DNA of 64,000 nucleotides from positions 372,001-436,000 of the forward strand of contig NZ_VZPV01000001.1 in assembly GCF_008801405.1 (NCBI RefSeq). Direction: 5' to 3'. This DNA comes from Ralstonia insidiosa. Lineage in GTDB: Bacteria; Pseudomonadota; Gammaproteobacteria; Burkholderiales; Burkholderiaceae. Shown one piece after another: positions 1 through 8,047 of this stretch. Made by a program: the position numbers and the translations under genes. Under the pieces are notes generated by a model, which was not told the DNA's origin, ran no database searches, and worked only from the letters and a program-made list of their open reading frames with translations. The stretch's first letter is position 1. Every line of letters starts with the position of its first letter.

Positions 1-2
1 AG

Positions 3-80
3 TTCGGCAAGTGGACCTGCACGAAGGTTGTGGTGAGCCAGTCTCCCGTGAAAACTGGCGGTGTTTGGGTGCAGAAGTAG
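3..80 (+). CDS. C-terminal end of an unidentified protein, cut by the window edge
   Basis: An open frame enters from the left edge and stops at TAG 78-80, giving about 25 residues that end in GGVWVQK. The next gene starts 100 bp later in the same direction. The piece is too short to assign a family, and it could be a chance open frame. The stretch from 81 to 182 shows no other feature. Confidence 0.3.
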   Translation, partial: FGKWTCTKVVVSQSPVKTGGVWVQK

Positions 81-182
81 CAAGGAGGGCGTGTGGGTCA
101 TCCACAGCTCAATCCGAATAACCTCATCGACGAGTCACAACCGTATCCACCTGCCCGTAAACTCTCGTACTGGAGATCGTAA

Positions 183-974
183 ATGGCAGAAGAGAACATT
201 AGTTGCGCTTTTCTTCGTCACAACGCGGCCAAACACTTCCTGTGCTTGAGCTACAAGGCGGTGCATCAGCGCGGAGAGCCTGGTTTCGGCTTTGCATCAT
301 GTTTTGTCGTGGAAATCGAGGGGCTTTGGTTTCTCTGCACTGCCGGTCACGTGATTAATGGGCTCAAGGCAGCCCAAGAAAATGGGATCGCTCTTACTGA
401 GTTCAGGTTGCAGGACAAGCTGGCTGGCAACGACCATCCATTCGGGGTCCCGTACGCTTTTGACTTAGGCGATTGGATGGTGATCGACGACGATGCCATC
501 GGTGTTGATTTCGCGGCGGCACCACTCTCTGCATTGTTTGTTGCCAACCTGCGCGTAGGTGGAGTCAAGGCAATTGAAGAGATGGCTTGGGGCCCGCCAC
601 CTCTTGACCTATATAAACCGTGGTTGCTTGCTGGGATTCCCTCGGAAACGCACACTCACGTCGGCAACAAGCACATAGTGAAACTCACAATCGTGCCGCT
701 TCAGCCCTCGGCCGCACCGCCTTCTTCGGCACCGCTAGCCACGACGGAAAAAGTGTTTGGCAAGCTTGTAGAGCGGCCAGATATCGATGGTGCTTCTGTC
801 AACGACATTGATGGTATGAGTGGTGCTCCGGTATTTGGGATTAAGGAAGTAGACGGCGTACTGCGGTACTGGCTTATAGGTGTGCAGAGCTCTTGGTACC
901 CGACATCTCGCGTAGTAGCGTTTTGCCCGATGTCATATCTCTTGGATGCATTGAAGGTCGGGATTCGGCGCTGA
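183..974 (+). CDS. Trypsin-like serine peptidase domain protein (hypothetical)
   Basis: This 263-residue protein has the pattern of the chymotrypsin/HtrA-like fold. TAGHV places the catalytic His at residue 56, the stretch GVDFA gives a candidate Asp at 109, and GMSGAPVFG gives the Ser at 213. There is no signal peptide or membrane segment, so it is probably cytoplasmic. No PDZ or other accessory domain is visible. Such stand-alone trypsin-like proteins are often found in accessory or defence-type gene groups, and the small neighbours here are also uncharacterised. The physiological substrate cannot be told. The fold assignment is fairly secure, while protease activity is an inference from the three residues. 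Confidence 0.6.
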   Translation: MAEENISCAFLRHNAAKHFLCLSYKAVHQRGEPGFGFASCFVVEIEGLWFLCTAGHVINGLKAAQENGIALTEFRLQDKLAGNDHPFGVPYAFDLGDWMVIDDDAIGVDFAAAPLSALFVANLRVGGVKAIEEMAWGPPPLDLYKPWLLAGIPSETHTHVGNKHIVKLTIVPLQPSAAPPSSAPLATTEKVFGKLVERPDIDGASVNDIDGMSGAPVFGIKEVDGVLRYWLIGVQSSWYPTSRVVAFCPMSYLLDALKVGIRR

Positions 975-1086
975 CGGTTTGGGATAGGATTGACGTGCTG
1001 GAAAATGATGAGGCCATCTTCAATACTTCGTGAACGTGTAACGTAGTACCGTATGTCACCTCAAAACATGATCGCTCTGGAGCCAT

Positions 1087-1413
1087 ATGTTCTGTCCAGC
1101 ATGCAATACCCAAAATTCCGCAACCAGCGTGAACTGCATCCAATGCGGAACGACCCTTATCTATGAAGCCAAAGGGCACTCCACCTCATACATTCAGGGC
1201 GCCCAGTTGGTTGACTCGAGAATCTATGGTCTCGTGGGCTGCGTCGTTTGCCTGGGCCTTGCATTCGTCTTGCTGAATACTGTGCTGTCCGAGCTGTCTC
1301 TGAATGAGCATCTCGTCTATCTGGGCAGCATCGTCGTTGGTGGTATTGCTGGCCGAGTCGTTGCTTGGAGGAAATGGCGTGCACTCCTGCAAGCGTCGAA
1401 ATCATCGTCTTGA
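1087..1413 (+). CDS. Zinc-ribbon membrane protein (hypothetical)
   Basis: The 108-residue product opens with a zinc ribbon: CPAC at residues 3-6 and CIQC at 17-20 form the usual pair of CxxC knuckles. A polar linker is followed by two hydrophobic stretches, roughly residues 48-65 and 78-92, which look like membrane helices. This ribbon-plus-helices plan is common in small bacterial membrane proteins of unknown role. It lies between a trypsin-like protein and another small membrane protein, all on the same strand, with gaps of about 110 bp and 90 bp. No function is proposed. Confidence 0.6.
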   Translation: MFCPACNTQNSATSVNCIQCGTTLIYEAKGHSTSYIQGAQLVDSRIYGLVGCVVCLGLAFVLLNTVLSELSLNEHLVYLGSIVVGGIAGRVVAWRKWRALLQASKSSS

Positions 1414-1504
1414 TACTCCGTGATGAGTTTGGGGTGGTCGGATTACCGACCAAGAAGTGACGCATAACATTCGATCTACAAAGCCCCTAAGCCGTGCACA
1501 GATA

Positions 1505-1798
1505 ATGAAAACCAATTGGCAGTTGATCGGACCGATTCTAATTTTCTTGCTACCGATTCTGGCTTGGATCTTTTACGAGATTGGGCGTCTCATCGACAGA
1601 GTGAGTGGGCGACCAACCGTGAACGGCGCATCGGTATACAACTGGCTTAGTCTCGCCGCCGCATTCGTGATTGGATGGGGGGCGGGCCCTGACGCCTTGG
1701 GTGTTCTGATTGTTGCATTGATCCCATCGTGGATTGTCGCAAGTCGCCTCTCAAAAAAGTATCGCGAGCGGAAGCATTCTGTGTCCGATCAACGGTAG
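1505..1798 (+). CDS. Small membrane protein of unknown function
   Basis: A 97-residue product starts at ATG 1505 (MKTNWQLIGP). The frame also has an upstream ATG at 1457, but the extra 16 residues are polar and would hide the natural hydrophobic start. Two or three hydrophobic stretches are visible: residues 7-22, about 43-58 and 62-76. The C-terminus is basic (KKYRERKH). I recognise no family. It sits 20 bp before the next small gene, so the two may be co-transcribed. Confidence 0.45.
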   Translation: MKTNWQLIGPILIFLLPILAWIFYEIGRLIDRVSGRPTVNGASVYNWLSLAAAFVIGWGAGPDALGVLIVALIPSWIVASRLSKKYRERKHSVSDQR

Positions 1799-1818
1799 CG
1801 CTGGGGGGGGCTAACGGG

Positions 1819-2073
1819 ATGTCGGTGAACCTTTACGTGATCTACTCGCGAGGTGATCGAGTTCTCCTGTCGCGGCAGAACTATGAGTCGTGGCAGCAAA
1901 TTCAGGAGGAGGTTGCCGACTACATGACTTCCCTCGGACCTTGGTCCGTGGAAGAAACGGTCGACTATCTGAACACTGAGCATCCTGGGCTTGAGCCGAG
2001 TGCTGCCGAGCAAGTTCGCGCGCTTATGGTGTCCACCGAATCGATCGCCAGCCTGCGATTCAAGCAAGCCTAG
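1819..2073 (+). CDS. Small hypothetical protein, 84 residues
   Basis: The product begins MSVNLYVIYSRGDRV and is soluble, acidic and probably alpha-helical in its second half. The frame stays open upstream to 1729, but that part overlaps the preceding gene and reads like out-of-frame sequence. ATG 1819 follows a G-rich run (about 1803-1810) that is an imperfect ribosome-binding site. No family recognised. It is the last gene before the potassium-uptake region and may belong to the same accessory group as the three genes before it. Confidence 0.4.
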   Translation: MSVNLYVIYSRGDRVLLSRQNYESWQQIQEEVADYMTSLGPWSVEETVDYLNTEHPGLEPSAAEQVRALMVSTESIASLRFKQA

Positions 2074-2111
2074 TCCGGTGCGATCAGTAGTGGCCTAGGC
2101 ATCCGCCCATT

Positions 2112-2162
2112 TTTACACCGCGTTTACACCCCTCCCCCCAACCTTTACCCCGTTTTTACCCC
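2112..2162 (+). promoter_or_regulatory. Four phased TTTAC(A/C)CC repeats, probable KdpE-type binding array
   Basis: TTTACACC occurs at 2112-2119 and 2123-2130, and TTTACCCC at 2144-2151 and 2155-2162. Members of each pair are 11 bp apart and the pairs are offset by 32 bp (about three helical turns), so all four lie on one face of the helix. As I recall it, the Escherichia coli KdpE site is also a T-rich direct repeat containing TTTACACCCC. The array ends 125 bp before the TorF-like gene that heads the kdp cluster. A TAATGT at 2171-2176 could be a -10 element. KdpE binding is inferred. Confidence 0.55.
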
Positions 2163-2287
2163 CCTTTCCCTAATGTTGCACTGCACGCAGGCCCACTGAC
2201 GGGAGCCCGCGTGCACGCCGCATCCGGTTCCAGTCGGGCGCTTGAGCGCCGGGCCGGGCGGCACCAAAAACAACAAGGGAAAGGTCC

Positions 2288-3103
2288 ATGCAAGCCAAGC
2301 AGGTTTCTTTGCGCGCCACCGTCATCGGTGGCGTTGTCATGTGTGCCGCAGCGCTCTCCAGCGCGGCCGCTTTTGCGCAGTCCAACGATGCAGCCCCGGC
2401 ACCGGCCGCGGCACCCGCCAGCCCGCTGACGGCCAACGTCACGCTGGCCAGCCAGTACCGCTATCGCGGGATCATGCAAACCAACAACAAGCCGGCCATC
2501 CAGGGCGGCGTTGATTACGCCATTCCGGGCGGCGTGCTGCCCGAGGGCTTCTATGTCGGCAACTGGAACTCGTCGATCAGCTGGCTGGGGGATTCCAACC
2601 CCAACGTGTCGGCCCCCATCGAGATGGATTTCTACGGCGGCTACAAGACCGAGCTGATGAAGGACGTGCCCATCGACGTGGGCGTGCTGCAGTACTACTA
2701 CCCGGGCAGCTACCCCGACGGCTACACCCGCCCGCACACCACCGAAGGCTATGCACAGATCGGCTATGGCCCGGTCTCGTTCAAGTACTCGCACGCGTTC
2801 TCCAACCTGTTCGGCTTTGCGGATAGCCACCACAGCCAGTACTTCGACCTGTCGGGCAACTTCGACACCGGCTTCTGGGGCCTGACCCTGAACCTGCACG
2901 TGGGTTATCAACAAGTGCCGCACCAAGTGGTGCGCACGTCCTATGCCGATTGGAAAGTGGGCGTAACGAAGGATTTTGGTTCGGGCTGGACAGCGTCTTT
3001 GTCCTACATCGACACCAACGCATCGCGTCTGGCCTACACCAATACACGGGGCAGCTACATGGGCAAGGCCACCGCCCTGCTCGCTGTCACCAAAACGTTC
3101 TAA
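2288..3103 (+). CDS. TorF-family putative outer-membrane porin
   Basis: The 271-residue product has a signal peptide (residues 1 to about 31, ending AAAFAQ) and then a Pro/Ala-rich linker. The mature part is rich in alternating polar and aromatic residues, as in a beta-barrel. The start of the mature region (ASQYRYRGIMQTNNKPAIQG) and the C-terminal Phe match the TorF/CHP02001 family of putative porins. The ATG follows a purine-rich stretch, AAGGGAAAGG. The gene ends 27 bp before a small membrane peptide and then kdpF, all on the same strand, so it is probably the first gene of the kdp transcript. A role in letting K+ through the outer membrane is an inference from position only. Confidence 0.75.
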   Translation: MQAKQVSLRATVIGGVVMCAAALSSAAAFAQSNDAAPAPAAAPASPLTANVTLASQYRYRGIMQTNNKPAIQGGVDYAIPGGVLPEGFYVGNWNSSISWLGDSNPNVSAPIEMDFYGGYKTELMKDVPIDVGVLQYYYPGSYPDGYTRPHTTEGYAQIGYGPVSFKYSHAFSNLFGFADSHHSQYFDLSGNFDTGFWGLTLNLHVGYQQVPHQVVRTSYADWKVGVTKDFGSGWTASLSYIDTNASRLAYTNTRGSYMGKATALLAVTKTF

Positions 3104-3130
3104 CCACCTGACAGAAAAAGGGGAGCGCTC

Positions 3131-3256
3131 ATGGACTTCGTTTACCTCGCCGGCCTCGCGGTGCTGGCCTTGGCAGTGGGCGGGCTGCTCGCCCTGACTG
3201 CCCGGCTTGCCACGCGTGATCAGCCCACCACGCACGCCACGGAGAAAAAGCAATGA
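3131..3256 (+). CDS. 41-residue membrane peptide preceding kdpF
   Basis: A short frame runs from ATG 3131 (after GGGGAGCG) to TGA 3256. It has one hydrophobic helix at residues 3-23 followed by a polar, basic tail ending TEKKQ. Its stop overlaps the kdpF start as ATGA (3253-3256), the usual sign of translational coupling. It resembles KdpF in size and topology but is a different sequence. It may be an extra small subunit or assembly peptide of the Kdp pump, but no family assignment is secure. Coding status rests on the ribosome-binding site, hydrophobic pattern and ATGA overlap. Confidence 0.6.
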   Translation: MDFVYLAGLAVLALAVGGLLALTARLATRDQPTTHATEKKQ

Positions 3257-3342
3257 CCTGGCTCTACGTCTTGTCCGGGGCCATCACGGTGGTCCTGCTC
3301 GTCTATTTGTTCGTGGCCCTGCTGTGGCCCGAACGCTTCTAA
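3253..3342 (+). CDS. kdpF: KdpF, small subunit of the K+-transporting ATPase
   Basis: The 29-residue product (MTWLYVLSGAITVVLL...) is a single membrane helix ending LLWPERF. This length and the aromatic-Pro-Glu-Arg/Lys-Phe tail are typical of KdpF. In the known complex KdpF stabilises KdpABC in the inner membrane. The start overlaps the stop of the preceding 41-residue peptide, and the kdpA ATG follows 19 bp after the stop. The order kdpF-kdpA-kdpB-kdpC is the standard one. Confidence 0.85.
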   Translation: MTWLYVLSGAITVVLLVYLFVALLWPERF

Positions 3343-3361
3343 TAACAACGCGAGGCACACC

Positions 3362-5134
3362 ATGAATGCGTTCCTCCTCCAGCTGGCGATCTACCTGGTC
3401 GTGCTGCTGGTTCTGGCCAGGCCGCTCGGCACTTACATGGCCGGCGTGTTTGGCGACAAGCCTTCGCGCACCCACTGGCTCGGTCCTATCGAGCGCTTCT
3501 TCTATCGCATTGCCGGCGTTAACCCGCAGGCAGAGATGGGCTGGAAGCGCTATGCGGTGGCGGTCATCGTCGTCAACGTGCTGGGTGCGCTGGCGGTGTA
3601 TGCGCTGCAGCGACTGCAGCAGTGGCTGCCGCTCAACCCGCAGGCCTTTGGCGCGGTCACGCCGGATTCGTCGTTCAACACGGCCATCAGCTTTGTGGCC
3701 AACACCAATTGGCAGGGCTACTCGGGCGAGTCCACGATGAGCTATCTCACGCAGATGCTCGGGCTGGCGGTGCAGAACTTCCTGTCGGCCGCCACGGGCA
3801 TTGCGGTGGTGATTGCGCTCATCCGCGGCTTTGCGCGCCATTCGGCCAAGACCATCGGCAACTTCTGGGTCGACTTCACGCGCGCCACGGTGTACGTGCT
3901 GCTGCCGCTGTCGATCATCGTGGCGGTGTTCTTCGTGAGCCAGGGCGTGATCCAGAACTTCGATGCGTACAAGGACGTGACCACCGTCACGGCCACCACG
4001 TACGACAACCCGAAGCTGGACGCCAGCGGCCAGCCGCTCAAGGATGCCCAGGGCAACCCCGTGACGGAAAAGGCCACCACGCAAACGCAGACCCTGCCGA
4101 TGGGCCCGGTTGCCTCGCAAGAGTCGATCAAGATGCTGGGCACCAACGGTGGTGGCTTCTTCAATGCCAACTCGGCCCACCCGTACGAGAACCCCAACGC
4201 GCTGACCAACTTCGTGCAGATGCTGGCGATCTTCATCATCCCGGCGGCGCTGTGCTTTACGTTTGGCGGCATGGTGGGCGATGGCCGGCAAGGCTGGGCG
4301 GTGCTGGCGGCCATGACGGTGCTGTTTGTGGTGCTGGCCATCTTCCTGGCGTGGGCGGAGCTGCATGCCAACCCGATGCTCGCCAACCTCGGCATCGACC
4401 AGGCGGTGGGCAACATGGAGGGCAAGGAAACGCGCTTCGGCATCGTGGCCTCGTCGCTGTTTGCCACCATCACCACGGCGGCGTCGTGCGGTGCGGTCAA
4501 TGCCATGCATGACTCGCTGACTGCACTGGGCGGCTTCGTGCCGATGTTCCTGATGCAGCTGGGCGAAGTGGTGTTTGGCGGTGTGGGCTCGGGCCTGTAC
4601 GGCATGCTGGTGTACGCCATCCTGGCCGTGTTCATTGCGGGCCTGATGATCGGCCGCACGCCGGAATACCTCGGCAAGAAGATCGAAGTGTTCGAGATGA
4701 AGATGACGTCCATCGCCATTCTCGTCACGCCGCTGCTGGTGCTCGTGGGCACAGCCGTTGCCGTGCTGGCTGCGGGTGGCAAGGCGGGCATCTTCAACCC
4801 CGGCACGCACGGCTTCTCTGAAGTGCTGTACGCGTTCTCTTCGGCCGCCAACAACAACGGCAGCGCGTTTGCGGGCCTGTCTGCCAACACGCCGTTCTAC
4901 AACGTGGCGCTGGGCATTGCCATGTGGCTGGGCCGCTTCTGGATCATCGTGCCGGTGCTGGCCATGGCAGGCACGTTTGCCGCCAAGAAGCGCCTGCCGG
5001 TGACGGTCGGCACGCTGCCCACGCACGGGCCGTTGTTTGTCGTGCTGCTGATCGGTTCGGTGCTGCTGGTGGGTGCGCTCACGTACATCCCGGCGCTGGC
5101 GCTCGGCCCCATCGCAGAACACCTCGCACGCTAA
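3362..5134 (+). CDS. kdpA: KdpA, potassium-channel-like subunit of the K+-transporting P-type ATPase
   Basis: KdpA (590 residues, the normal length) binds and translocates K+ across the inner membrane as the channel-like subunit of KdpFABC. The sequence is a long series of hydrophobic helices with the conserved filter-region segment GTNGGGFFNANSAHPYENP at about residues 260-278. Other family landmarks are MTSIAILVTPL and the C-terminal NNNGSAFAGL. The ATG lies 19 bp after kdpF behind GCGAGGC, and kdpB begins 34 bp after the stop. The gene appears intact. Confidence 0.97.
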   Translation: MNAFLLQLAIYLVVLLVLARPLGTYMAGVFGDKPSRTHWLGPIERFFYRIAGVNPQAEMGWKRYAVAVIVVNVLGALAVYALQRLQQWLPLNPQAFGAVTPDSSFNTAISFVANTNWQGYSGESTMSYLTQMLGLAVQNFLSAATGIAVVIALIRGFARHSAKTIGNFWVDFTRATVYVLLPLSIIVAVFFVSQGVIQNFDAYKDVTTVTATTYDNPKLDASGQPLKDAQGNPVTEKATTQTQTLPMGPVASQESIKMLGTNGGGFFNANSAHPYENPNALTNFVQMLAIFIIPAALCFTFGGMVGDGRQGWAVLAAMTVLFVVLAIFLAWAELHANPMLANLGIDQAVGNMEGKETRFGIVASSLFATITTAASCGAVNAMHDSLTALGGFVPMFLMQLGEVVFGGVGSGLYGMLVYAILAVFIAGLMIGRTPEYLGKKIEVFEMKMTSIAILVTPLLVLVGTAVAVLAAGGKAGIFNPGTHGFSEVLYAFSSAANNNGSAFAGLSANTPFYNVALGIAMWLGRFWIIVPVLAMAGTFAAKKRLPVTVGTLPTHGPLFVVLLIGSVLLVGALTYIPALALGPIAEHLAR

Positions 5135-5168
5135 CGCGCACTGCAAACTCAATATCAACAGGTGCCTT

Positions 5169-7370
5169 ATGGCTATCCGTTACCCAGAATCAGAACCTGC
5201 CGTGCGTACGGTCAAGCACAAGCTTGATGGCGGTACCGCTGCCACCACCGCTGTGCACCATGGCGGCCATCAACCGCTGTCGGCCAAGGAAGTGCGCAAG
5301 CTGTCGATGTTCTCGTCGGCGTTGGTCAAGCCGGCCATTGTCGATAGCTTCCGCAAGCTGTCGCCGCGTGCGCAGGCCAAGAACCCGGTGATGTTTGTCG
5401 TCTATGTCGGCAGCATTCTCACCACCATCCTGTGGATCATGGCCCTGCGCGGTCAGGCCGAAGCCCCGGCGGGCTTCATCCTGGCCGTGTCGGTGTGGCT
5501 GTGGTTCACGGTACTGTTCGCCAACTTTGCTGAAGCCCTGGCCGAGGGCCGCAGCAAGCAGCAGGCGGCATCGCTGCGCGGCATCAAGACCACGGTGCAA
5601 GCGAAGGTGTTGTCGGATGCGCGCCGCCGTGACCGCGTGGAAGCCCGCGCCGCCACCGCACTGCGCCGCGACGACATCGTCCTCATCGAAGCCGGCGACA
5701 TGGTCCCCGGCGACGGCGAGGTGATCGAAGGCGTGGCCTCGGTGGATGAAAGCGCCATCACGGGCGAATCCGCACCGGTCATCCGCGAGTCGGGTGGTGA
5801 CTTCTCGTCGGTGACGGGCGGCACGCGCGTGCTGTCGGACTGGATCGTCGTGCGCATCACCGCCAACCCGGGCGAGAGCTTCCTCGATCGGATGATCTCG
5901 ATGGTGGAAGGCGCCAAGCGCCAGAAGACCCCCAACGAGCTGGCGCTGACGATTCTGCTGGTGAGCCTGACCATCATCCTGATGCTGGCGACCGTCACGC
6001 TGCTGCCGTACTCGCTGTTCTCGGTGGAAGCCATGAAGGCGGGCTCGCCGATCACGATTACGGTGCTCGTGGCGCTGCTGGTGTGCCTGATCCCGACCAC
6101 CATCGGCGGGCTGCTGTCAGCCATTGGCGTGGCAGGCATGAGCCGCATGATGCAAGCCAACGTGATCGCCACGTCGGGCCGCGCAGTGGAAGCCGCTGGT
6201 GACGTGGATGTGCTGCTGCTCGACAAGACCGGCACCATCACGCACGGTAACCGTCAGGCGTCGCGCTTCATTCCAGCGCCGGGCGTGAGTGCCAAGGCAC
6301 TGGCCGAAGCCGCATGGCTGTCGTCGCTGGCCGATGAAACGCCGGAAGGCCGCAGCATCGTCACGCTCGCTCGCAATCTGGGTGAGGCGTCCATCGACGA
6401 GGCAGCGCTGGCTAAGACGCAGCCCGTGTACGTCGCCTTCTCTGCGCAAACGCGCATGAGCGGTATTAACGTGGGCCACAACGGCGAGGCGCGCCAGATC
6501 CGCAAGGGCGCGGCTGATGCCATCCGTACGCACGTCACGCTGCTGGCCGGCAAGTTTCCGGAAGCCGTGTCGACTGCGGTGGATGACGTGGCCCGCGCAG
6601 GCGGCACGCCGCTGGTGGTGTCCGACAACGACCGCGTGCTTGGCGTGGTGGAGCTGAAGGACATCGTCAAGGCCGGCATCCGCGAGCGCTTTGCCGAACT
6701 GCGCCAGATGGGCATCAAGACGGTGATGATCACCGGCGACAACCGCCTGACCGCCGCGTCCATCGCCGCCGAAGCGGGCGTCGACGACTTCATCGCCGAG
6801 GCCACGCCCGAGACCAAGCTCGCGCTGATCCGTGAGCAGCAAGCCCAAGGCCGCCTCGTCGCCATGACCGGTGACGGCACCAACGATGCCCCTGCCCTGG
6901 CGCAGGCCGACGTGGCCGTCGCCATGAACAGTGGCACGCAGGCTGCCAAGGAGGCCGGCAACATGGTCGACCTGGATTCCAGCCCGACCAAGCTGATCCA
7001 GATTGTTGAGATCGGCAAGCAGATGCTGATGACGCGCGGCTCGCTGACCACGTTCTCGATCGCGAACGATGTGGCGAAGTACTTCGCCATCATCCCGGCG
7101 GCGTTTGCGACGACGTATCCGCAACTCGCAGCGCTGAACGTCATGCATCTGGCAACGCCCGCATCGGCCGTGATGAGCGCGGTGATCTTCAACGCGCTGA
7201 TCATCGTGTTCCTGATTCCGCTGGCACTGAAGGGCGTGAAGTACCGCGCGCTTGGGGCCGCCACGCTGCTGCGCCGCAACCTCTTGATCTACGGCCTGGG
7301 CGGCCTGCTGCTGCCCTTCCCGGGCATCAAGATCATCGACATGTTCCTGGCCGCAATGGGCTGGGTGTAA
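5169..7370 (+). CDS. kdpB: KdpB, ATP-hydrolysing subunit of the K+-transporting P-type ATPase
   Basis: KdpB (733 residues) powers K+ import. The actuator-domain TGES motif is present (about residues 198-201). DKTGTIT places the phosphorylated Asp at about 352, and MTGDGTNDAPAL is the hinge motif of the phosphorylation domain. Hydrophobic helices flank these in the usual P-type order. ATG 5169 was chosen because MAIRYPESEP is followed by typical KdpB sequence, and the upstream in-frame sequence overlaps kdpA in another frame. It lies 34 bp after kdpA and 15 bp before kdpC, within one operon. As known for the family, the TGES serine can be phosphorylated as an inhibitory switch. Confidence 0.97.
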   Translation: MAIRYPESEPAVRTVKHKLDGGTAATTAVHHGGHQPLSAKEVRKLSMFSSALVKPAIVDSFRKLSPRAQAKNPVMFVVYVGSILTTILWIMALRGQAEAPAGFILAVSVWLWFTVLFANFAEALAEGRSKQQAASLRGIKTTVQAKVLSDARRRDRVEARAATALRRDDIVLIEAGDMVPGDGEVIEGVASVDESAITGESAPVIRESGGDFSSVTGGTRVLSDWIVVRITANPGESFLDRMISMVEGAKRQKTPNELALTILLVSLTIILMLATVTLLPYSLFSVEAMKAGSPITITVLVALLVCLIPTTIGGLLSAIGVAGMSRMMQANVIATSGRAVEAAGDVDVLLLDKTGTITHGNRQASRFIPAPGVSAKALAEAAWLSSLADETPEGRSIVTLARNLGEASIDEAALAKTQPVYVAFSAQTRMSGINVGHNGEARQIRKGAADAIRTHVTLLAGKFPEAVSTAVDDVARAGGTPLVVSDNDRVLGVVELKDIVKAGIRERFAELRQMGIKTVMITGDNRLTAASIAAEAGVDDFIAEATPETKLALIREQQAQGRLVAMTGDGTNDAPALAQADVAVAMNSGTQAAKEAGNMVDLDSSPTKLIQIVEIGKQMLMTRGSLTTFSIANDVAKYFAIIPAAFATTYPQLAALNVMHLATPASAVMSAVIFNALIIVFLIPLALKGVKYRALGAATLLRRNLLIYGLGGLLLPFPGIKIIDMFLAAMGWV

Positions 7371-7385
7371 GCAAGGAGTGCATTC

Positions 7386-8003
7386 ATGGCAACCACAACA
7401 ACGCAACCTGTGCAGGCTGACGTGCCGCAACAAGGTGGGCTGCTGCGCGCGGCGCTGGTGGTCTTCGTTGGCTTGTCGCTCATCACTGGCGTGCTGTATC
7501 CGGTGGTGGTGACGGGCATCGGCAAGGGGCTGTTTCCGGCGCAGGCCGGTGGCTCGATCATCGAGCGTCATGGCAAACCGGTGGGCTCATCGCTGATCGG
7601 GCAGAACTTTGATACGCCGCAGTATTTCTGGGGGCGCATCTCGGCCACCTCGCCCAACCCGTACAACGCGCAGGCTTCGGGCGGCTCCAACCTCGGCCCG
7701 AGCAACCCGGCGTTGACGGATGCAGCCAAGGCGCGCATTGCGGCGCTCAAGGAAGCGGACCCGACGAACACGGCGCCGATTCCGGCCGACCTGGTAACGG
7801 CTTCGGGTAGCGGCCTGGACCCGCATATCAGCCCGGCGGCTGCTGCGTACCAAGTTGAGCGTGTGGCGAAGGCGCGCAACATGCCGGTCGATACCGTGAA
7901 GAAGGTCGTGGCTGAAAACACCAAGGGGCCGATCCTGGGGCTGTTTGGGGAGCCGGTCGTCAACGTGCTGGAGCTCAACCTGGCGTTGGATGATTTGAAG
8001 TGA
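7386..8003 (+). CDS. kdpC: KdpC, accessory subunit of the K+-transporting ATPase
   Basis: The 205-residue product has one N-terminal membrane helix (about residues 19-40, AALVVFVGLSLITGVLYPVV). The periplasmic domain carries the family signatures SLIGQNF, PQYFWGRISAT and GGSNLGPSNPAL. The last part, DPHISPAAAAYQVERVAKAR and the terminal VNVLELNLALD, is also typical. KdpC is needed for high-affinity K+ transport by the complex. The ATG follows AAGGAG by 6 bp. The gene is 15 bp after kdpB and is followed by a large inverted-repeat element instead of directly by kdpD. Confidence 0.96.
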   Translation: MATTTTQPVQADVPQQGGLLRAALVVFVGLSLITGVLYPVVVTGIGKGLFPAQAGGSIIERHGKPVGSSLIGQNFDTPQYFWGRISATSPNPYNAQASGGSNLGPSNPALTDAAKARIAALKEADPTNTAPIPADLVTASGSGLDPHISPAAAAYQVERVAKARNMPVDTVKKVVAENTKGPILGLFGEPVVNVLELNLALDDLK

Positions 8004-8047
8004 GCGTTTTTTGAGTCGGGCGCCGATGGTACGTCCCCTATTTCGTG

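Noticed and set aside
3284..5158. 624-residue open frame on the minus strand across kdpA
   Set aside because: It is antisense to an intact kdpA and is very rich in Arg, His and Gln, the usual shadow of high-GC coding DNA. No homology or ribosome-binding site is evident.
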